Part shown: positions 30,993-35,499 of the stretch, piece after piece
How the letters are laid out: every line of letters starts with the position of its first letter
How positions within the stretch are numbered: the first letter of the stretch is position 1
NCBI RefSeq assembly: GCF_000423185.1
Contig: NZ_AUHM01000047.1
Span: 1-35,499, forward strand
Direction: 5' to 3'
From: Inquilinus limosus DSM 16000
GTDB taxonomy: Bacteria > Pseudomonadota > Alphaproteobacteria > DSM-16000 > Inquilinaceae
Length of the DNA: 35,499 nucleotides
The notes under the pieces: model-generated
Told to the model about the DNA's origin: nothing
What the model saw: only the letters and a program-made list of their open reading frames with translations
The model's database searches: none
Program-made: the position numbers and the translations under genes

Positions 30993-31709
30993 CTAGGAGC
31001 CGGAACGGGAGGCCAGCTCCTTCAGTTCCTCGGCCTCGCGCGCCTCGCGCTCGCGGTTCAGATAGTCCTGCAGGGTCCGGCCCGAGACAGGCTGGAACCG
31101 CTCCTCCAGCCGCTCCATCGAATCGATCCGGTCGAGGCGGAAGCTGCGGAAATCCTGGCGCAGCTCGCACCAGGCGGTGACGGTCCAGCGATTGCCCCAG
31201 AAGAACAGGCCCAGCGGCTGGACGATCCGCTCGGTCGTCGCCTCCGGCGCGTTGTAGTGCAGCCGCAGCTTGCACCGTTCGGCGATCGCGATGCGGATCG
31301 GCTCCATCAGCTCGACCGGATAGGGCCGGCGGCCGGGGGCATGGATCGGCACCTCGTCGAGCGAGGCGGCGCTGGCCTCCGGCAGCACGCCGGAGATCTT
31401 GCGGGCGGCGCTGCCGGCGGCGCGGGCCAGGGCGGGGTCGGTCCAGGCCGCGACCATGCGGGCGCCGAGGCTCAGCGCCAGCAGCTCCTCCGCGGTGAAC
31501 TGCACCGGCGGCGGCTCGAAGCCGCGGCGCAGCCGGTAGCCGACCCCGGCTTCGCCGTCGATCGGCGCGCCGCTGGCCAAGAGGTCGGCCATGTCGCGAT
31601 AGACCGTGCGCTCCGAAACCTCGAGCGCCTCGGCGAGCTGCTGCGCCGTGACCAGGGCGCGGCCGCGCATCAGCAGCAGGATCTGGATCAGGCGGTCGGC
31701 TCGGCGCAT
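30993..31709 (-). CDS. WYL-domain (YafY/DeoR-like HTH) regulator
   Basis: The protein has 238 residues. An N-terminal winged HTH (MRRADRLIQILLLMRGRALV, then EALEVSERTVYRDMADLLAS) is followed by a WYL domain (about 130-210: LRLHYNAPEATTERIVQPLG then FFWGNRWTVTAWCELRQDFR). WYL domains bind nucleotides, single-stranded DNA or other ligands. The ATG at 31709 fits the family start, although its ribosome site is weak; an open extension to 32093 crosses the upstream gene and is rejected. It follows the ABM-like gene by 35 bases and the two are probably one transcript driven from the 34-bp palindrome. Such regulators usually control their immediate neighbour. Confidence 0.9.
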   Translation of the reverse strand: MRRADRLIQILLLMRGRALVTAQQLAEALEVSERTVYRDMADLLASGAPIDGEAGVGYRLRRGFEPPPVQFTAEELLALSLGARMVAAWTDPALARAAGSAARKISGVLPEASAASLDEVPIHAPGRRPYPVELMEPIRIAIAERCKLRLHYNAPEATTERIVQPLGLFFWGNRWTVTAWCELRQDFRSFRLDRIDSMERLEERFQPVSGRTLQDYLNREREAREAEELKELASRSGS

Positions 31710-31744
31710 CGGCGGGACGCCCGCCGAAGGGGCAGGCGGAAGGT

Positions 31745-32041
31745 TCAGAGGGAACGGCTCCTGAAGTGATAGAGCCGAACGCTCGGCCCGTCGATCACCT
31801 GTGTGAAGCGGTTGAAGCCGAGCAGGCCGGGCACCGTCTTGGCAGCGGCCTCGGCCTCGGCCATGTCGCGCCAGCGGACGATGTCGGCAAACTCGCCTCC
31901 GGCGCCGACGCCGAAGCTGCGGTCGATATAGCCGTCCAGCCCGGCGAGCGCCTGGCGCGAGCCCTCCGCCGCCTCGACCACGGTCTCGACCGCGATGCCG
32001 GGCCTGGCGCGGAACAGCACGACCTCGGTGACGAAGGCCAT
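31745..32041 (-). CDS. Small ABM/dimeric alpha-beta barrel-like protein
   Basis: This 98-residue protein looks like a single ferredoxin-like alpha+beta domain: VTEVVLFRARPGIAVETVVE, then ADIVRWRDMAEAEAAAKTV and a final strand RLYHFRSRSL. Such folds (antibiotic biosynthesis monooxygenase and stress-responsive families) form dimers that bind small aromatic or polyketide ligands, or act as heme-degrading or cofactor-free monooxygenases. The assignment rests on fold-like pattern, not on catalytic residues. The ATG at 32041 has GGAGAGACACCG upstream. It is the first gene of a pair with the WYL regulator and sits about 57 bases from the 34-bp palindrome. Confidence 0.65.
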   Translation of the reverse strand: MAFVTEVVLFRARPGIAVETVVEAAEGSRQALAGLDGYIDRSFGVGAGGEFADIVRWRDMAEAEAAAKTVPGLLGFNRFTQVIDGPSVRLYHFRSRSL

Positions 32042-32098
32042 CGGTGTCTCTCCATCTGTGAGGCCCGGCTGCGGGCTGTCGATGGGGAGACATTACGA

Positions 32099-32132
32099 CA
32101 TCCCTCCTGACAGCATTCTGTCAGGAGGGATG
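32099..32132. promoter_or_regulatory. Perfect 34-bp palindrome, candidate WYL regulator operator
   Basis: CATCCCTCCTGACAG (32099-32113) and CTGTCAGGAGGGATG (32118-32132) are perfect 15-base inverted arms with the 4-base centre CATT. No T-run follows on either side, so a terminator is unlikely. The core CTGACAG-CATT-CTGTCAG is a typical dimeric regulator site. It lies 57 bases upstream of the ABM-like/WYL gene pair and is best read as its operator. Confidence 0.6.
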
Positions 32133-32167
32133 GGGCGTCCTTCATAGCGGTGACTGGAGACACCGAA

Positions 32168-32258
32168 CCGTCATGGCGAGCCCCGAAGGGGCGTGGCCAT
32201 CCAGGGCAGCTCGGACCGGCCCTGGATGGCCACGGCGCTGCGCGCCTCGCCATGACGG
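32168..32258. repeat. Dispersed inverted repeat (REP-like), 40-base arms
   Basis: The left arm (32168-32207, begins CCGTCATGGCGAG and ends GTGGCCATCCAGGGC) and right arm (32219-32258) are inverted copies apart from a divergent centre of each arm. They share the outer blocks CCGTCATGGCGAG and GTGGCCATCCAGGGC. The spacer is 11 bases. It shares the 'CATCCAGGG' end with the repeat at 22423-22510, suggesting two members of one family. It separates the WYL operon from the DUF4139 gene and carries no coding sign. Confidence 0.8.
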
Positions 32259-32299
32259 TATTGGAAGCGCCAGCCGTCCGGAATCTCCCGCCGCTGGTG

Positions 32300-34354
32300 T
32301 CAGACGTTGAGCTTGCGCACCGACTGGCGGAACTCCGCCCGTGCCGCGTCGACGGCGTGGCGGGCCTCGGCGAGATCGGCGCCGACCCGCTCCAGCTCGC
32401 TCTCGCTGTCGTTCAGCTTGCCGAGATAGCGCTGGAACAGGTCGCTGTCCTTCGGCACGGCGCCGAGATTCTCGCGCAGCCGCGCCTGCTCCTCGCCGAT
32501 CTCCGCCTGGCGCTGCTCCAGCCGCTCGGCCTCGGCCTCATGGTCGCGGATGACGGCGAGCCGGCCGGCCAGATCCGCCATGGCCCGGCGCACATCGGCC
32601 GGCAGGGTGCGGTCCTCGGCCCAGGCGGCGATCTGGTCGTCGGCATCCGCGGCCAGGTCGATGGTCTGCGCCAACGGCTGCTCCTGCGTCACCGTCACGG
32701 TCTCGGTCCTGCCGGCCGGCACCGCCTGGCGGATGCGGTACTGGCCGGCGACAACCTCGACCTCGTTCTTCCCTGGGCCTTCGGCCGGCTCGACCAGGGT
32801 CCAGCCCTCGAAGCGCGGCGTCTGCAGCAGCACCGTGCGGTCCTCGCCGGCGGCGCCGGTGACGGCGTAGGTGACGCTGGCGCGCTGGGTGGTGGTCAGC
32901 TCCAGCACGCCGTCGACGATGCGGGCGCGGGCCAGCGTGTCGTCGCGCTTGTCCTCGCGCTCGACCGTCACCTTCTGGTCGACGGCGAAGCTGACCAGCC
33001 GGGTCTCGCCCGCCGGCAGCGCGCCCAGCCGGGCGTCGCCGACATAGGCGACGGCGCCATCGGCACCGCGCTCGTAGAGCGTCAGCACGCCGGGCGGCAG
33101 GCCGGTCTGGCCGTCGTTCTTCAGGTCGACCGCGGCCAGCGGGTGCTTCGGCTCGGTCTGCGGCAGGTACAGGTCGACCCGGCTGGCCGGGACCTCGCGG
33201 TCGATGATCGGCACCAGGAGGGAATGGCCGGCGGCGACGGTCACCGGCTCGGGCAGGCGGAAGGTGACCTGGGTCGCGGTCTCGCCCGACTCGGCGGCGG
33301 TGACCTGGGCGTATTGCTGCGGGGCGGCCATCTCGTCCGCGATCGGCGCTTCCGCGGCCGGCGCCGCCATCATCCTCATCGGCGCTGGCGGAGCGGCGGC
33401 TCCCATGGCGGCACGGGCGCGGCCCGGCCCGGCGCCGTCAGCGTCGCGGGCTCGCTCGTCGACCGGGGGCAGCACCCGGCCCAGCACCTCGACCGGCACC
33501 TCCGGCCGGGCGACGGTGTAGCTCTGGTACAGCGCCTGGCGGAAGGTGACCGGGTTGCCGGAGACCACGGTCAGGTCGACCCCGTTCCAGTCGGCGCCGC
33601 TCATGTTCTCCAGCACCGCCCAGCCCTGCAGCGCCGCCGTCCCCGCCGCCGGACCGGCCGGCAGCGTCAGCCGGTAGCTGGTCTTCCACAGCGGGGCCGC
33701 GACGACGTAGCCGACGCGCAGCGTGCGCTCGCCGTCGCCGGTCGCGCGGATGGCCAGGGTGCGCCGGTCCTTGGCCGAATCGCGGGCGAGGGCGGCCAAA
33801 GCCGAATCCAGCTTCGACTGCAGCGCCGGGTCGGCGAATTGCAGCCCGTCCGCTTCCTCCAGCAGGAACTGCCGCACCCCGGCCGCGGTCATCAGGCTGA
33901 CCCGATGGCGGGTGATCTGGGCACCGTCCTTGTCCTTCGACGTCTCCGCCACCACCGACAGGATGCGGCCGGACAAGGCGCGGGCACCCTCGACCCGGAC
34001 CTCGGCGCCGCGCAGCGCGTTCAGCAGGTCGGCGGGGGAGGACAGCGCCTCCGGCCCGAAGGGCATCTCGCGGAAGGCGGCGGCCAGCGGCTCGCGCCCG
34101 GGCAGGCTGATCTCGCCGATGCCGCCCTTGTCGTCATAGACGACGATGCTCTTCATCACGTCGTCGACCTGGTCGAGCGGCACGGCGAGGTCCAGGGTCT
34201 CATCGCCGGTGACCCTGGCCTCGTATTCGAAATAGCCGACGCCGCCGGTCGACAGCAGCACGCGCTTCAGCGCCAGCGGCTCGGCCGCGGCGGCGGGCAC
34301 GGCCAGCAAGGCCACGGCCGCGGCGGCGGGCAGGGCGAGGCGGATCGGTGTCAT
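32300..34354 (-). CDS. Secreted DUF4139-domain protein
   Basis: The protein has 684 residues with a Sec signal peptide (about 1-24: LALPAAAAVALLAVPAAAAE). The mature part contains the DUF4139 beta-rich core (VGYVVAAPLWKTSYRLTLPA, then LQGWAVLENMSGADWNGVDL). A Pro/Ala/Met-rich low-complexity insert lies at about 305-345, a second beta region follows, and a C-terminal coiled coil is at about 610-680 (AEAERLEQRQAEIGEEQARL). No enzyme motif was recognised; similar proteins are of unknown function at the cell envelope. GGGGGA precedes the ATG. The Cys-rich lipoprotein gene is upstream on the same strand, 116 bases away, so the two may work together outside the membrane. Confidence 0.85.
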   Translation of the reverse strand: MTPIRLALPAAAAVALLAVPAAAAEPLALKRVLLSTGGVGYFEYEARVTGDETLDLAVPLDQVDDVMKSIVVYDDKGGIGEISLPGREPLAAAFREMPFGPEALSSPADLLNALRGAEVRVEGARALSGRILSVVAETSKDKDGAQITRHRVSLMTAAGVRQFLLEEADGLQFADPALQSKLDSALAALARDSAKDRRTLAIRATGDGERTLRVGYVVAAPLWKTSYRLTLPAGPAAGTAALQGWAVLENMSGADWNGVDLTVVSGNPVTFRQALYQSYTVARPEVPVEVLGRVLPPVDERARDADGAGPGRARAAMGAAAPPAPMRMMAAPAAEAPIADEMAAPQQYAQVTAAESGETATQVTFRLPEPVTVAAGHSLLVPIIDREVPASRVDLYLPQTEPKHPLAAVDLKNDGQTGLPPGVLTLYERGADGAVAYVGDARLGALPAGETRLVSFAVDQKVTVEREDKRDDTLARARIVDGVLELTTTQRASVTYAVTGAAGEDRTVLLQTPRFEGWTLVEPAEGPGKNEVEVVAGQYRIRQAVPAGRTETVTVTQEQPLAQTIDLAADADDQIAAWAEDRTLPADVRRAMADLAGRLAVIRDHEAEAERLEQRQAEIGEEQARLRENLGAVPKDSDLFQRYLGKLNDSESELERVGADLAEARHAVDAARAEFRQSVRKLNV

Positions 34355-34470
34355 GCGGGTCCCCCTTCAGGATCGGTCGCAGGACCGACCATGCGGGGAG
34401 ATCGTGGCGACGCCGCGGCCGTGTGGAGCCGAGCGTGGCGGAAAGATGCCGGCCTCGCCCGGATCAGCCT

Positions 34471-34959
34471 TCAGTCGAACGGCCAGCCGTCGTCGTCGCG
34501 CCAGTCGCGCCGGCCGCGCCGGCCGCCGCCGGTGCAGTCGGCGGTGTCGGTGCCGTCGGTGCAGCGGTTCGTGCCGCCGTAGCGGCCCTCGTCGCAGACG
34601 CCGTTATAGGCGCGGCGGCAGCTGTTCGGGCCGTGGTCGCGGTCGCGGCTGGCGTAGCCGCGGCAGTCGGCGGTGTCGGTGCCGTCGTCGCAGCGATTGG
34701 TGCCGCCATAGCGGCCCTCGTCACAGACGCCGTTATAGGCACGGCGGCAGCTGTTGGCGCGGTCGTTCCGGTCGCGGCGGTAGTAGCGGTCGTCGACGCG
34801 GCTGTAGCCGCCCTGACGGTAGTAGCCGTCGTCGTAGTAGCCGCTGTCGGCGTAGCCGTCGTTGTAGTAGCCGCCGTTGTAGTAGCCGTCCTGCGGCACG
34901 CAGGCGACGGCGCCGATAGCGGCGGCGGTGAGGGCAAGGGTACGCAGGAAGGTGGACAA
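34471..34959 (-). CDS. Cys-rich two-repeat secreted protein, probable lipoprotein
   Basis: TTG at 34959 is the best start: GAGGA lies six bases upstream, while an ATG at 34986 has no ribosome site. The 162-residue product has a signal sequence STFLRTLALTAAAIGAVAC whose last Cys sits in a weak lipobox. Next is a Tyr/Gly/Asp-rich stretch (DGYYNGGYYNDGYADSGYYD), then two almost identical Cys-repeats, NSCRRAYNGVCDEGRYGGTN followed by RC.DGTDTADC. Each repeat has four Cys with DE and DGTD acidic residues, resembling small calcium-binding disulphide repeats. Two repeats of 31 residues are separated by 12. No known function; the envelope location is inferred. Confidence 0.75.
   Translation of the reverse strand: MSTFLRTLALTAAAIGAVACVPQDGYYNGGYYNDGYADSGYYDDGYYRQGGYSRVDDRYYRRDRNDRANSCRRAYNGVCDEGRYGGTNRCDDGTDTADCRGYASRDRDHGPNSCRRAYNGVCDEGRYGGTNRCTDGTDTADCTGGGRRGRRDWRDDDGWPFD
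34534..34755 (-). repeat. Tandem Cys-repeat coding units (2 x 93 bp)
   Basis: Units lie at 34663-34755 and 34534-34626, encoding 31-residue repeats separated by 36 bases. They differ by few bases (for example DDGTD versus TDGTD), so the duplication is recent or kept alike by gene conversion. Such units can vary in number between strains by recombination. Confidence 0.75.
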
Positions 34960-35177
34960 GGTGGATCCTCGAGGGCGTTTCTCCATGCCGCGAACCGCGA
35001 CGGGGCGCGGCGCTGCGGCTTCGAGGAATCAAGGCGCGAGGCCCCGTCCGGGTTCCGCTGTTTCAGGTGGAAGGATCGTGGACAGCGGGCGGCGGGCTGA
35101 GGCATGGTCGGACGTTGCGTCGCCGCGGGGAAAAACTTGCGGATCCATCGCCGAGAACGCCGAAGGGAGAACGATCC

Positions 35178-35499
35178 ATGCGGATAGTGGTGTTGCGGGA
35201 GCGGTGGGAGGGTGAGCGCCGGGTGGCGGCGACGGCGGACAGCGTGAGGAAGCTGGTGGGTCTGGGGGCGGCGGTGGTGGTGGAGGCCGGGGCCGGCCTC
35301 GGCAGCGCGGTGCCGGACGAGGCGTACCGGTCGGCGGGGGCGGAGGTGGCGCCGGATGCGGCGAGTGCGCTGGCCGGGGCCGATGTGGTCTTGAAGGTGC
35401 GGCGGCCGCTGCGCGCGGGCGAGGGCGAGCTGGATGAGCTGGCGCTGATCCCCAAGGGCGCGGCGCTGATCGGGGTGCTGGACCCGTATGACGACGCGG
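35178..35499 (+). CDS. pntA: NAD(P) transhydrogenase alpha subunit, N-terminal part
   Basis: This partial gene runs off the window after 107 codons. The opening MRIVVLRERWEGERRVAATA matches the NAD-binding domain I of PntA (also alanine-dehydrogenase-like), with ERRVA and KLVGLGAAVVVEAGAGLGSA. The enzyme moves hydride between NADH and NADP+ using the proton gradient. AGGGAGAACGATCC precedes the ATG. The gap 34987-35177 between the lipoprotein gene and pntA shows no other gene. The remaining pnt genes should lie beyond the window. Confidence 0.88.
   Translation, partial: MRIVVLRERWEGERRVAATADSVRKLVGLGAAVVVEAGAGLGSAVPDEAYRSAGAEVAPDAASALAGADVVLKVRRPLRAGEGELDELALIPKGAALIGVLDPYDDA

Noticed and set aside
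32099-32132. Palindrome as intrinsic terminator
   Set aside because: No T-run on either side, and it lies upstream of a gene pair rather than after a stop codon.
34534-34755. Direct repeats as a CRISPR-like array
   Set aside because: Only two units of 93 bp, within a coding frame and translating to Cys-rich repeats; no regular spacers.

Overview
The window reads as chromosomal DNA from a very GC-rich proteobacterium, most likely an alphaproteobacterium of the Rhodospirillales type (Azospirillum/Inquilinus-like). This placement is inferred from several things: an HWE-family kinase, FixJ-type regulators, a single-chain fused indolepyruvate:ferredoxin oxidoreductase, an ABC1 kinase, a pntA start, and dispersed 'TCATGGCGAG'/'GGGCTTGACCCGG' inverted repeats. 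No rRNA, tRNA or CRISPR array was seen. Codon third positions are strongly G/C, so long open frames on the opposite strand are common and have been left out.

Positions 1-8000 are a patchwork of signalling genes and broken genes. They hold the 3' end of an insertion sequence, an HWE histidine kinase with a separate receiver protein, and a phytanoyl-CoA-dioxygenase-like gene behind an AT-rich gap. An acyl-CoA dehydrogenase lacking its N-terminus then abuts, at about 5040, a PAS/histidine kinase gene that is itself deleted and frameshifted. Three response regulators (FixJ-type, receiver-only, FixJ-type) follow the broken kinase.

Positions 7.9-16.8 kb hold a TetR/DHA2-efflux pair that shares a concentric 35-bp palindrome. 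Next is a tightly packed run ArsR - SRPBCC - ClpP - type II NADH dehydrogenase - arginase-like protein - MFS transporter, which converges on a tandem universal stress protein.

Positions 16.0-20.9 kb form a self-contained catabolic cassette: an XRE-cupin regulator divergent from amidase, an anion:cation-symporter-type MFS permease and a DadA-like FAD oxidoreductase. The likely logic is uptake of an N-acyl or amide compound, hydrolysis, then oxidative deamination; the substrate is unknown. An ABC1/UbiB-like kinase converges on it. A 1169-residue indolepyruvate ferredoxin oxidoreductase follows, behind a 446-base leader rich in palindromes and carrying a dispersed repeat.

Positions 26.2-35.5 kb carry a VapBC-type toxin-antitoxin pair, an MntP-like manganese exporter, and a LysR regulator divergent from a periplasmic amino-acid-type binding protein and a canonical ureohydrolase. 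A 24-residue membrane peptide comes next, then a WYL regulator with a small dimeric alpha/beta-barrel (ABM-like) protein behind a perfect 34-bp palindrome. The window ends with a second dispersed repeat, a secreted DUF4139 protein, a Cys-rich repeat lipoprotein and the first 107 codons of pntA. The best candidates for undescribed biology are the amidase/permease/oxidase cassette, the ArsR-SRPBCC-ClpP-NDH2 operon with a Cys-for-His ureohydrolase homologue, the Cys-rich two-repeat lipoprotein, and the 24-residue membrane peptide.
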